Shown here in pieces: positions 24,017-38,301 of a DNA stretch of 64,000 nt; position 1 is the stretch's first letter, and every line of letters starts with the position of its first letter. The notes beneath the pieces are model-generated. The model was not told the DNA's origin, did no database searches, and saw only the letters and a list, made by a program, of their open reading frames with translations. The position numbers were made by a program, and so were the translations under genes. Location: the NCBI GenBank assembly GCA_008360975.2, contig CM039211.1, positions 24,670,558 through 24,734,557 on the forward strand, written 5' to 3'. The stretch is from Lichenostomus cassidix (taxonomy: Eukaryota > Chordata > Aves > Passeriformes > Meliphagidae).

Positions 24017-24658
24017 TTTTTATAAAAATAGATGCTTTTTTTAAACCCACATCAAAGAGGCTCTTATCTCTTTGGCAAGGTACTGCTTTACGAAAAGTTC
24101 TCCAGTATTCTTACAATAAGCTTTTATAATGTGTTCCCATTCCCCAACCCAAATGAAGATGACAAAATAAATACTGCTTATAACTTTATAAATAAAATGT
24201 AAACTTCAGATACTTTTCTTGAACAACAAAACAATAATGCATTACAATGTAAATTAAACACAAAACAGATCAAGAAATGACCAAAAAAATTATAGTATTA
24301 CACAAAGCCTCGATATTTACTCATAGGTTAAAGGCAGTCATGTATAAAGAAAAAAACTTCTTCCCTTAGCTGAAACATTTTAAAAGGTCCACCTTCTTCA
24401 AAGAAGGCAATAGAATACGCATTGTGACAGGTAAAAACCCTGTACCTCTTGTCAATACTCAAACACAAAAGATAGTTAAGAAGTTCTAATTCAAATATTA
24501 GCAATAAAAAAATCTCACATATTCTTAGGATGCTAAGTAGTCATTTTATCCCCATTTCCACACTGGCATACAACAAAGGCATTTACTAATTCATAAAGCT
24601 TGTTGTAAATTGCCTTTGTTGTATAGTTTTCATGTATTAATGCACTGAGAATAACTTG

Positions 24659-25117
<459 letters not shown>

Positions 25118-25326
25118 CTAGAAAGTTAAGATCAAAAATATTTTTTGCCCCCTAACTGGGCAAATACTATGTAAAATATATACACAAATAGGGAGAACAG
25201 TGTTAGGTATGTCTGAAATGATGTAACATAGGAAATCAAAAGGAAAGCATGCTATAAAACCAGTGAGGATTAGCAAGTCATTTGAAACAGGAATTCTATG
25301 GAACTGCTACAAAAGGTTGTCTATTT

Positions 25327-25332
25327 CATGCA
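25327..25332 (-). promoter_or_regulatory. Second UGCAUG motif downstream of the microexon
   Basis: The plus strand reads CATGCA, giving UGCAUG 125-130 nt downstream of the microexon donor and 34 nt beyond the first motif. Two copies so close to a neuronal microexon suggest splicing control; this is inference. Confidence 0.5.
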
Positions 25333-25360
25333 AAATGCACAATCTCAGCTGAAGTCTCAA

Positions 25361-25366
25361 CATGCA
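25361..25366 (-). promoter_or_regulatory. UGCAUG (RBFOX-type) motif downstream of the microexon
   Basis: The plus strand reads CATGCA, so the pre-mRNA carries UGCAUG 91-96 nt downstream of the microexon donor. RBFOX proteins bound downstream of an exon usually promote its inclusion in neurons. Function here is inferred from position. Confidence 0.5.
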
Positions 25367-25456
25367 AAAATCCAACATAAGTCTTACTGAAAAGTAAGAG
25401 TTTGCAAAATACTTCAAAATAATTTGGTTGTTATGAACCAACTAATCCTTTATTAC

Positions 25457-25495
25457 CTCTTTACTCCATAAGCTATGTTGAGCAGATTGTCCAAC
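25457..25495 (-). CDS. ELAVL2: ELAVL2 alternative microexon (39 nt, 13 codons) in the hinge
   Basis: This exon is too short for an ORF scan but clear from its flanks: on the minus strand ATATTTTGCAG precedes GTTGGACAATC, and AAAGAG is followed by GTAATA. It encodes LDNLLNIAYGVKR across its boundaries, the known optional hinge segment of HuB (LDNLLNMAYGVKR in human from memory, so M to I here). Both neighbouring junctions are in phase 2 and the length is a multiple of three, so inclusion or skipping keeps the frame. The weak donor (GTAATA rather than GTAAGT) and short pyrimidine tract fit a regulated exon. Three UGCAUG motifs flank it. In Hu proteins this region affects nuclear-cytoplasmic distribution. 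Confidence 0.93.
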
Positions 25496-25599
25496 CTGCA
25501 AAATATTTAGCAACATGTTCAGTCTCCAGACTTTTCCACCCTTTAAGATTAAGGAAACTTAGCATATCACTGTCACATCCATTACACTGTAGGGAACCT

Positions 25600-25605
25600 C
25601 ATGCA
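25600..25605 (-). promoter_or_regulatory. UGCAUG motif upstream of the microexon
   Basis: The plus strand reads CATGCA, so UGCAUG lies 105-110 nt upstream of the microexon acceptor. RBFOX sites upstream of an exon more often repress it, so this copy could oppose the downstream pair. Chance occurrence cannot be excluded for a single hexamer. Confidence 0.4.
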
Positions 25606-25989
25606 ATGTTAAAGTATCACCACCGAAAGAGCTGTGGTACCTTGTTAAACCTGATAGATAGTGAATACAAAACAGATATTCTTGTGTAGTAACCACAACC
25701 ACATGAAGTTCGTTTTATAAAGTGCACCACTGCCAGAAGTTTAGCCAAAATCACACAGTGACAGAATAAAGTTACAGTCAGTGACCACATTGGTGGAATT
25801 TTCCACATTACTAACTTGGTTGAGATGAAGGCTTTCACTGAGGCTTCTGACATGTTTGCTGACACGACTATCAAGACAGATGCGGTATTTTGGACCAGTA
25901 GCAGCTGTTGTAACATGAAGTCCAAATAACGATTTTTCATATTCCTACTCCTGGCAATTCCACATTGGGAAGCAGAAGGCTGGTTTGGC

Positions 25990-27760
25990 TGAGCAGGGAT
26001 TTTTGGAACCAAGGCAAAAAAAGTAAGTGAAAGGGCAGTGGAGGCAAAGTCAGGGGACATGGAAAGAATACAGAGCTATTGCCTGCCACTGGAGGCAAAA
26101 AAATTTGTGTGTCCAAAGCTGAAATGGAGTTGAAACTTGCCAAAAATGTGGGGGACAACAAAAAGACGTCTTTAAATACACCGATCTCAAAGTGCAGTTA
26201 AAAAATAATATTGGCCTGTTACTGAATAAGGACACTCACCCCACAAACAGGGACACAAACAACACAGATGTTAATGATTTCTCTGCCTCCACCTTTAACA
26301 CTGATGATGGACTAAGAGGGTCCCAGTGTCCTGAGCTGGAGGACCATGGCTGTGAGAATGGTGAACAAACCCGAACTTGTGTGGGATTTCCGGCTCCAGC
26401 TGGATCCCTACAAAGTTATGGGATCTGATGGAATTCATACAAGAACTAGCTGGTATCTTTGTGAGGTCTCTCTCAATTTTTTTAAGGGCCTTCAGAATAT
26501 GGAGTTGACTGGAAGCTGGCTAACATTATCCCAATTTTCAGGAAGGATGACTCTGGAAACTACAGGCCTGTCAGTCTCATTTTAATGCCTGGTAAAATTA
26601 TTCTTCTGGGAAGTACTGGAAAACACAGTCACTGCCAGCATGGCTTCATGAGGCGAAAGTCCTGCTTGTCAAACTTAATTTCCTTTTATGACAGGATAAC
26701 ACACCCAGCTGATCAAGGGAAGCCAGCTGATGTAATTGGCCTTTTGGATTTCAGTAAAGCTTTTGATACTGACTCTCCCAGGATCCTTCTGGACAAAATG
26801 TGCAGCACACACACCTAGATAAATGCATCATGTGAAGGGTGAGCAACTGGCTCATGGGTTGGGCACAAAGGGTAGGAGTTAATGGGGTAACATCCGGCTC
26901 GTAACTAATGGGGTCACTTATGGGGCTCCACAGGGCTTCATTCCACAGGGCATTTCAGTGCTCTCTCGCATCTTCATAAATTACTTGAAGAACGTATACT
27001 AAGTAAGATTGTCGATGACACTAAATTGGGAAGAGCTGTTGACTCCCCTTATGGCAGGGAGGCCCTGCAGAGACACCTTAACAAATTAGAGGGCTGTGCA
27101 ATCACCAACCACATGACATTTAAAGAGGGCAAGTATCAGATTCTGCTCCTTGGATGGGACAACCCAGGATGTACAGACAGACTCAGGAATGAGACACTGG
27201 AGAGCAGCCTCATGGGGAGAGGATTGTCCTGCTCTGCTTTGCTCTGGGGCAGCCTCACCTCCAGTGTAGGGGCAGTTTTGGGTGCCACAATATAAGAAAG
27301 ACATAAAGCCATTAGAGGAGCCAAAGGAGGCCATGAGGATGGTGAAGACCCTGAGGGGAAGCCATATGAGGAACTGCTGAGGTCACTTGGTCTGTTAAGC
27401 CTGGGGAGTCTGAGGGATGGCCTCAACCCACTCCACAGTCTCCTCATGGGTGGAAGAGGAGGGACAGACACTGGTCTCTTCTCCTTGGTCGCCAGCGACA
27501 GGACCCGAGAAAATGGCCTGAAGTTGTGTCAGGGGAGGTTTGGGTTGGATATTAGGAAAAGGTTCTTCACCCAGAGGGTGGCTGGGCACTGGAACAGTGC
27601 CCTAGGGAAGTGGTCATGTCACCAAGCCTGACAGGGATCAAGAATTATTTGGGCAATACTCTCAGGCACATGTTGTGACGCCTGGGGCAGTCCTATGGAG
27701 GGCCAGGAGCTGGACTTGATAATCCTTGTGGGTGTGTTCCAACTCAGGATATTCTATGAC
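25990..27760 (+). mobile_element. CR1 LINE, 5'-truncated, 1.8 kb, antisense in an ELAVL2 intron
   Basis: Plus-strand pieces read as CR1 ORF2 from the connector before the reverse transcriptase (near 26230-26300: NIGLLLNKD and STFNTDDGLRGSQCPELED). The reverse transcriptase follows: QLDPYKVMGSDGIHTR, a QHGFMRRKSCLSNLISFYD segment and LLDFSKAFDTDSPR near 26745. Then come KLGRAVDS near 27020 and the 3' region to AACTCAGGATATTCTATGAC. Multiple stops and shifts are present. The element runs opposite to ELAVL2 transcription. Confidence 0.92.
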
Positions 27761-27797
27761 TTGGTGATCTTCCAGGATGAAGTGCTTCTAGGATATA

Positions 27798-27818
27798 CAC
27801 ACACACATACATATATAT
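27798..27818. repeat. AC/AT dinucleotide patch
   Basis: A short run of ACACACACACAT followed by ACATATATAT next to the CR1 3' end; CR1 insertions and simple repeats often adjoin. Confidence 0.5.
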
Positions 27819-30642
27819 AATTTATAAGATTTCTCCATATGTTTCTTCCCTCACCTTCCCCTAAATATAGTGTGCTACCACAACTCTAAACCCTAGCCAA
27901 TACTCGAAATATGCAGTGTATACCACTCCTATTACTCTTATTCCTGGAGTCCCTTAAACTGCATCTTCCATAAAATGTCTACCTGGAAGAAGCTCTTGTT
28001 TCTTCCTGTCAAATCCCAGACATGTGAAGAGGAGGTTTATTATAGATTCTCTTCAAGACTCAACAAAATATGAGCTTAGGTAAAAAATGCGCACTTGATT
28101 TAGTTTTCTACTGAGCACTGATTCTGCAGTGAGCTGGGTTTGCAGAATACACAGAGAAGAAACTACTGAACCCCTAAATGAGCAGGAAAAAGGAAATTGA
28201 GAAATGCTTGACTACCATCAATAGACTTAGTGTGAATGACGGAGGTCTATTGTAATTGACAGCTGGGGTGGAGAGTAAGGTGAAGAGTTCTAGAAACACC
28301 ACCACTCACAGGTCCTTGTTATAGAGCAGTCAGATAAGGACTTAATACAGAAATGGTATCACTTGCATGATTTTTCATCAGTTACCCTGAAGACTTGAAA
28401 ATATTCTGGAAAAATTCTCAGGGACTTTCACTGGAAAATTTTTGAAGATGCTTTAGGTTATACATCTTATAGAAACTGACAAACAATCATTTAAAGCTGC
28501 TATTAAAAGTCCAGCTCAAGTTTTCTCTTAGTAGGAAAAAAGGAAGCATTTTATTGATTCTGTTGCTTTTACTAGTAAAGTTTATGCTGTTTTCCGGCCT
28601 CTGTCAACTGTTAACAGAGATGGGGCAACTGCATCAGGTAATCCTGTCTGAAATGTCAACAGATAAGATTTCTTGCACGTGTAACACATGAAAGATCTGA
28701 AGCACTGGTGCCACCTCAACTATGTAGTCAGCACCAGATCTGGAATGATGAAACTATGCAAAACAAAAACTTAAAAGACAAGAAAAAATTATTTCCCTTC
28801 AGGGTAAAAGATTTAAAATTTGGTAAGACTGTCTTTCAGTGAGGAAGCATTAGCCTGAAAGCCTTGATTTAAAAAAAACACTGTTTGCAGGCTCAGCTTA
28901 CCTTTTGACCAGTCAGTTAAACCTTTTCTTTCTTCCTTCTACATCAAAAAAAAGTGAGAGGAATTTTTCTCTCCTATTTAGTATAGACTGGTATTACTCA
29001 ATGCTTTTTGTTACCATTATACCTGTATGTGGGGCCAATTATAGTATCTCTTAAGGTGCTTTCAAGCATACTTTACACTTCGTATCTCAGAAAAAACCAA
29101 CTGCCAGTGAAATGTAAATAGACATTCATAAAAATACACTTCCGTTTAAAGAAAAATAAATCCCTACCAGTCAAAATTTAAGGTACAAAGCTTTAAGTGG
29201 CAGGACAGGGGTAGTCTGTTGAAATTACCTAAGTGCAAAGAAATAGTTCTTATAAAAAAAAAATCCCCAGACCTCTGAAAGCTGGGAGAATTTTTACAAA
29301 TCTTGATAGACCTACCCAGAGTGTCTGTTAGCCAGCACCTGAGTGAAAGTGAACACAGAGGAGTACCATGGAACATGTGTAATCAGAGGAACTCAAGGAG
29401 TCTGCAGGCCAAGACTTGCCAGAACATGCTGAATGTTGTAACACACAGGCTGTTCAACAGCTCACCCATCATCTTATTCCATACAATGCACTTGAGTCCA
29501 TCCTCCAGTTTCTGCCCCTGTACTCTGTCTATTGAAAAATGGCAAGCCTCCTTTCATGCAATATTCAGAACACTGTTGTAAGGTAACCCTTTTATCACCT
29601 AAGAAACAGTAGGAAGATCCATGAAAAAGTATAGAAAATTTGTTATCCCCTCTCTTAGGGCAGATTGCCTAGTCCTCAAAACCTGTGAGACACTCACAGC
29701 ACATAAGGCTGAAAAGCTGAAGAAAAATTCAGCAATTCTGACAGAACTGCTGTCCATGAATACTTGAATATTCGGCCTATAAGCCAGCCTAGCCAATGAA
29801 GAGCTTTTGAAATTTGGTATATTCTCTTTGAAGCAAGCTGTCAACTGGTTTTGTTTCTTGAAAAATAATATAGAAATATTCTTTGAGTGTATCACTGTTT
29901 AACACATTCCATTCCACAGGCACATTGTTCAGGGGCAGAGGGAAGAAATGAGCAAAATCACTGAAAAAATTCCAAGGCACTCATGGATGTAGATAATACA
30001 GTATTTGTTCACTTTGTTCTCACCATCTACCCTTTCCAATACACTAAATAGCATACGGTATCCATACACTAAATAGTATGGCTGTAGTTTCAACATGATG
30101 GGAACATAAATCCCAAAAAACACATGAGGAAAATATGTGAATAATCTTCATTATGAAGGGCTGTAATAAGAAAAGATGAAGTGTGGCACAGAGGACATAG
30201 ACAACTAACTAGGAAAAAACCCAAAAGCCAGAATGGGAAGGAACAATGTAGGGGTAGGTAAGAGGAAGCTGGGGCATATCATATGGCTAAGAAAAAACAT
30301 TAAAAGTCCTAGGTCAATGTTAACTGAATCAACTTGCACATCAATCAAGAATAACCTAGGAAATTAAAAGTAATCTTTGAAAAAAAATTTTAGTGACCGA
30401 GTAGAACGAAGATGCCACCTTGGTTGAACTAAGTATGCTTATTAGACACTGAAATGCTAACAACAGGATAGCATGCATTTTTGGTTTTAGCTGTCCTGTG
30501 GGAGCATAGCTGAAGTTCAACATTCATGTGCTTCCTTCCCACACAGAAGTCACACAAGCAGGAAAGCACAGGAGTGGAGGCAAACAAACAGGCCTGTGGG
30601 AACATGCAAGTTTCAGCACAGTTGTGCACATTATTTGACTTA

Positions 30643-33507
<2,865 letters not shown>

Positions 33508-36319
33508 CTAGAAAACAAACACTTTAAAACCAGATGAAATAAGACAGTGTTATTTGTTCTGAGACATTAAAATATCTCCAAGAGAAGACAGAAAAATTAT
33601 GTTGCCAAGCCAGTTTAGTTTTTTTTCTTTCTTCGTTTTTTGTTTTGTTTTTTCTGGGGGGGGTTTCATAGGAGAAGCTGATTACATGAACTCATATATG
33701 AAAAGTACTTCCAAATATGAGAAAAAGTTAGGTACACATTCTAACAAGCCTTGGTGGAGAAAGTGTTTTCAGTTACCTGACTGTAAGATTAAAGAGACAA
33801 ATTTAAGAAGTTCCATGAATGTTCCATGAATTCTCCTTAAAAAGCACTAAAACATACAAGGAATTAATATTTCAGAGTGACACATAGGCCAAAGGCACAG
33901 AAAGACAATCTGAAGCACTTAGAGGTTTGCAAGTGTTTTTCAAGTACTGTGTCTTTTTTATGTGTTGAGCTTGCTACCAAATGACACATAATCACCATCA
34001 TTCATGAGGATAAGATAAACTGCTACATCACTTTCACAGGCCTAAGATAGAATGGCAGAAGCAGGAATCCAACCTGTATTTTGCCTGTTCAGCAGCTTGT
34101 CAATTGCTGCAACACAGGCCTTAAAATCAAATGCCATTTAACAGTGAGCCTCTCAGATCCTTTTGGACAGAAGCTTTTTAACTGCTGCCTCAAAGAGTCA
34201 GACGGAAATATTTTAAGATCATCAAGTACATTCTTCAACCTTTAGACACATGCTACAAACCAGCACACTCACTACTTCCTACTGAAGTCTTACAAGTGGT
34301 TTCATCCTTACTGCAAGAATGATTAGGACAGAATATCTCTAACAGAACATAATACTTTATCTAGGCTTTTCACCTATGCAAAATGTAAAAATAAAAACGA
34401 TCCTCAAGAAGTAGTCAGATTTATCTTTTTTCCTTCCCTCCCCTCCAATGCACTATTAGCCAATACTGGGCAGCTGAAACTTTTCTGTCACTGCCTTTTG
34501 CCTAATTCTTTGATATTTCCTTTCAAATCCTTCCTGTTTCATTTCCATGCAAATCAGCAGACCCTTAAGACTGCTGTGGAAGCAAAACAGAAGACAGAAT
34601 GCTGGAGGTTAAACAAGCAGCACCCTAAACACTGCTGTGATCCTTCAAGTTCCACCCACAGGCTTTTTGCAAGCTATCTTTGGACTGGCTGAACAGCACT
34701 GACCTCACAAACTTGTAGCTATCCAGCACAGAGCCTTGTAAGGCACACTGCCTTGTTCTTTCCACATGAGAGCCCCACAAGAGCTAAAGACCCATGTTCA
34801 AAGTTACAGGAAAACACAGAATAAAGTTTGCCTGCATTCAGCCAAAGAAGCAACAAGGACTGTGACAGCTACCCTCTTCTACCAGGCAGAATAAAACAAC
34901 ACCTAAGGAATGAACCAACTTGCTCAACTTGCCCATTTGGCCCTGAGCTTCTCTAAGAAATAAACTTCCATTCCTCACTGGGCAGGATGACTTTAAGGAG
35001 ACCCCAGGCCAAGGAATGGCGACAGACTGCCTGGGGAATAGGACTAGTCCCAGTAAAATAATGAATTACCAAAGCCAAACAGTTCTGAATAGTTAATTTA
35101 ATGTTCGTTTTCAAAACCCTCCGACCCACCTCTCTTCCATACCCCTCTGTCCCCACCCCAAGAATTTATCTCTACATGTAGGTGGGCACAGCAACAAAGT
35201 TCGTTTATAACTGAACACGGTGAATTGTTTTAGAGTTTTTAATTTCATCTGAACTTGAGATACACTGAATAGTGTCCTATGCAATCCTTTTCCAGCTGTC
35301 CATACAGCTTTTTCCATACACATACGGTCTGGTCCTCTGGTGAAAATAGACAATTCCTGGGAGTGACCATCAGCAAAGGAAGGACAAAAAACAGTGACTT
35401 ATTTTTAAATTTAATAAGAAAAGCTATGCAACTGCCGGTCACACAATGTTTCACTACTGAAAAACCAAAACTCCCACAGTTAGCTGAACATTAGAGAGGT
35501 ATTTTAGATTTTACATTAGCTTTGAACTCGAATACCTGTTACAAAGCTGCTTGCTAAGCATGCACACTTGTGAGTACTCAAAACAGAGGCTACAGAGTGT
35601 TCATCTCACAAGCTCTTTTCAAACAAGACAAAAAAATTCTGTACAAATAGAGACACCAAAGGCCTGCCAAGACCCTTAAGCTGTACCTTGTGGTGCTTGT
35701 TTTCCCAGTCTCCAAACTATCCAGATTTTGCTCTAGAAGTAGTTCTATAGATGGTGACAGATCATATAATAGCTCCACTTTCTAAGCAATCCAATGCAGT
35801 AACTGGACCTTGCAATGAGTAGCCCATTCCTAATTGTCAAAATCATTATAATTGAACACATCAGACAGAATAAAATAGAAGATAAAATAAACAGAAAAAA
35901 CAGAGTTGTGATCTGTATGAAAAGACATATAAAAAGAAAAAAAATTTAAGTAAAGTAAGTGACCTGTGAGGTAATGCTTAATATCCAAAGATTTTGACCC
36001 TGCCTCCCACTGGTCAGTGACACTTAAGCAGACTAGAAGAAAGTAAGTAACTCACAAAGTCTGTTGATCTGCAGTTCAAATTCAACTGAGACAAAAATGA
36101 AATGAAAATTCTCTCTTCTTACCCACACATCGCCCTGACCTCCCTGGTGATTACAGCAGCCTGGCAGCACAGGCATGGATACCACAGGTCCTACAAATTA
36201 AGCTGCTTTTAGGTCTGGAAACCATGTTGATGTCCCTGCTTGCCACCTCCAGTGACTGAAGAATCACCTCTAATCCAAATCTAGCAAGCTGGAAATCAAG
36301 CACAGGTGTCTGGGGACCT

Positions 36320-36795
36320 ACTTGGATGAATAAGGAAATAAACTCCAACATAAACCCAATGAGTAAAAGATGTGAAAACAGAAATATAAATGGTTTCCAA
36401 TCACGCACAGATGAAGTTAGAGAAAGTAATATCCAGCTGGATTTGAAATTGGTGAGAGACCTGAAGTGCAACAAAAAAAGATCTGTCAGCAAAAGGAAGA
36501 CTGAGGAAACAAATCCACTGCTGAACAGGACAGGAAAACTGCTGACTGTGGACATAAAAAAAGGATAGAACACTTAGTACTCTCATTGCCTGAGTTTTTA
36601 TTAGCAAAACGGAGTTTCAGGGATTCCAGGCCCAAGAGCAGTAGAAAAGCTTGAAACAAGAACACATGCCCTCAATGGTGGAGGATCACAATGAAGAATG
36701 CTTGAACTGCACAGAGAGAAGTCCATGGGGCCTGAAAGGCTGTGCCTGCAAGAGCTGAGAAAACTGACAGATGTTGCTGAAAGGCAACAACAAAG
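36320..36795 (+). mobile_element. CR1 LINE ORF2 remnant cut off by an LTR fragment
   Basis: Plus-strand translation shows a weathered CR1 ORF2 connector: WMNKEINS near 36322, then DLKLVRDLKCNKKRS and KRKTEETNPLLNRTGKLL (36440-36545). Further on SMGPERLCLQELRKLTD near 36725 corresponds to the MGPDGIHPRVLRELAD segment at the start of the reverse transcriptase. The copy stops at about 36795, where an LTR end begins. The minus-strand 140-codon hydrophobic frame over the same DNA (36151-36573) is a shadow. Confidence 0.72.
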
Positions 36796-36805
36796 GTTGT
36801 CTTTG

Positions 36806-36890
36806 TGTAGTGGGTTGACCTTGGCTGGGCACCAGGTACCCATCAAGCTCGATCACTGCTTTCCCAGCCAGACAGAGAAGAGAAAATTCA
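36806..36890 (-). mobile_element. LTR end fragment, same family as the 725-2541 cluster, inverted
   Basis: TGTAGTGGGTTGACCTTGG, then CTGGGCACCAGGTACCCATC, is the reverse complement of the element end at 2465-2541 (CACCTGGGGTCCAACCAAGG, then TCAACC), with the same order of blocks. Only about 85 bp remain. It starts about ten bases after the CR1 remnant breaks off, so it may mark an insertion into that CR1. Confidence 0.6.
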
Positions 36891-37411
36891 CACTGCTGGA
36901 CACATGTCGCCACATATTAAGAATACAAACTCACAGCATCTATCAGAAGAGAAAAAACCTGCAAGAAATAATTGCAAACTTACTGCCAGTTTACCTTATG
37001 CTACAGAACTGGTATCTGTCAGTACACAAAGCAGTTTCTACAAACCTCTCTCATTTTCCTCTGGTAAGTCACTATGAGTTCTTTCATGGTAACAGCTGAT
37101 CCAGTACTGCCCATGCCCTCGCTGGTAAAAGACATTTCAAATAGAGTTTGACATGGCAGTCAAGCCCTACATTAAACACAATTTCATGAGCGCAAGTAAA
37201 TGAAAGCAATAAATGCTCTAACCAGTATACACAACTATTACTAATTCAGTTTCAGTGTCATTACCTTCAAATTCCTGAAGTGTGTTTACACGGTATTTTT
37301 CACATCTAAGAACATAATGCTGATCACAGATTACACAACACAGAAAGTATCCCAGTGACTACACCTGACACATTGTTAAGATCCAGTTATTAACGTTCTT
37401 AGAAATACCTC

Positions 37412-38301
37412 TGCCCAAATTAAGGTGCAAATGAGACCACAGACAGTCAATAGTATGGGTTTTATTTGATAGTAAATATGTGAGAGAGAGAGAAGGAAAG
37501 AGAGGAAAAGAAAAGTAGGAATAGAGGGGGGGACAGAAAGAGGTTGACAGATACAGAATAAAGAAAATATCACCATCTGTGGATCCCAATGATGTTACAC
37601 TGATCCTCTCCAGCTGCTCTTGGTGGTGATGGTCACCCCAAAAAGCATAGAATCCCACGGGTTAATATACACTCAGGCCAGGGGCAATGTCCAGGCATGT
37701 CCCCCCAGGAGAGGGGACAGCCTCTAGCAGCAGACTCTGCTTGCATCAGGTACAGTCCTTTGGTGCCAGGCCTCTGGGGAGCACTTTGGGGGGTCTGTGA
37801 TGGATTGTGACTCCCCCTCAGCTGCCCCTCATGTGAAAGTCCCATGGATGTGGCCTGTGGGGTTGAGGGTTCCACAGCTGGGCAGTTTGTGTAACAGAGG
37901 ATGAATGGGTGTTTATTGCCTCAGACCAGGGGGTATGCCATGCACCCGAAAACCTCCTCCTCCCTCGGCTGGGGGGGAAGTCTGTGCAAACCTGGCTTCT
38001 GTGGGCTGTGCTCTCCCCCACCCCAAACTCAGCTGGGGAAGAATCTCTGCTTCATTTGACTCTCTTGTGGATGTGTTCCTTTCCCTTCAGCCTTGTTTGT
38101 TTCTCCCCTACGTTAAGAAGATTGAACAGTAATATCTTATCTTGGCAGTGTAACTTTCAGTCCAAAGTCCCAGTCAGGTGCCTTCAGGGAGGTCCCTTTG
38201 GTTGTAGATTCTTTATACCGTTTTTGTTATAATGAGCAAAACTTTATATCAATGTTTGAGGCATGAACTATTTCAGTCTCGGACACACTTGAATTTGGGC
38301 A
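37412..38301 (-). mobile_element. LTR-like element (890 bp) with 16-bp imperfect terminal inverted repeats
   Basis: The plus strand starts TGCCCAAATTAAGGTG and ends CACTTGAATTTGGGCA; the ends are inverted copies matching at 14 of 16 positions. On the minus strand an AATAAA (37461-37466) lies 50 nt before the end, as in an LTR R-U5, and TATA-like sequences (GGTATAAAG near 38215) lie near its start. The interior is not coding. No matching target-site duplication is visible (left flank ACCTC, right flank CATTA). A non-autonomous DNA transposon is the alternative. Frames inside are chance. Confidence 0.6.

Larger units (their letters stand above)
22230..24658 (-). other. ELAVL2: ELAVL2 3'UTR (about 2.4 kb)
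   Basis: The stretch runs from the TAA stop to an AATAAA followed on the minus strand by a GT-rich element (CAGTGTCATGAGCTGGTC). It is AT-rich, free of recognisable transposons and rich in U-runs and AUUUA pentamers on the transcript strand. That is typical of long neuronal 3'UTRs and of transcripts bound by Hu proteins themselves. No long open frame of coding character is present. The 3' end coordinate is inferred from the signal and could be off by about 20 nt. Confidence 0.8.

Noticed and set aside
36151..36573. Minus-strand 140-codon hydrophobic frame, possible membrane protein
   Set aside because: The opposite strand reads as a CR1 ORF2 remnant over most of it; the hydrophobicity comes from reading A-rich coding DNA backwards.
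37412..38301. Target-site duplication for the LTR-like element
   Set aside because: The flanks (ACCTC and CATTA) do not match at 4, 5 or 6 bp, and 8-bp flanks match at only four positions.
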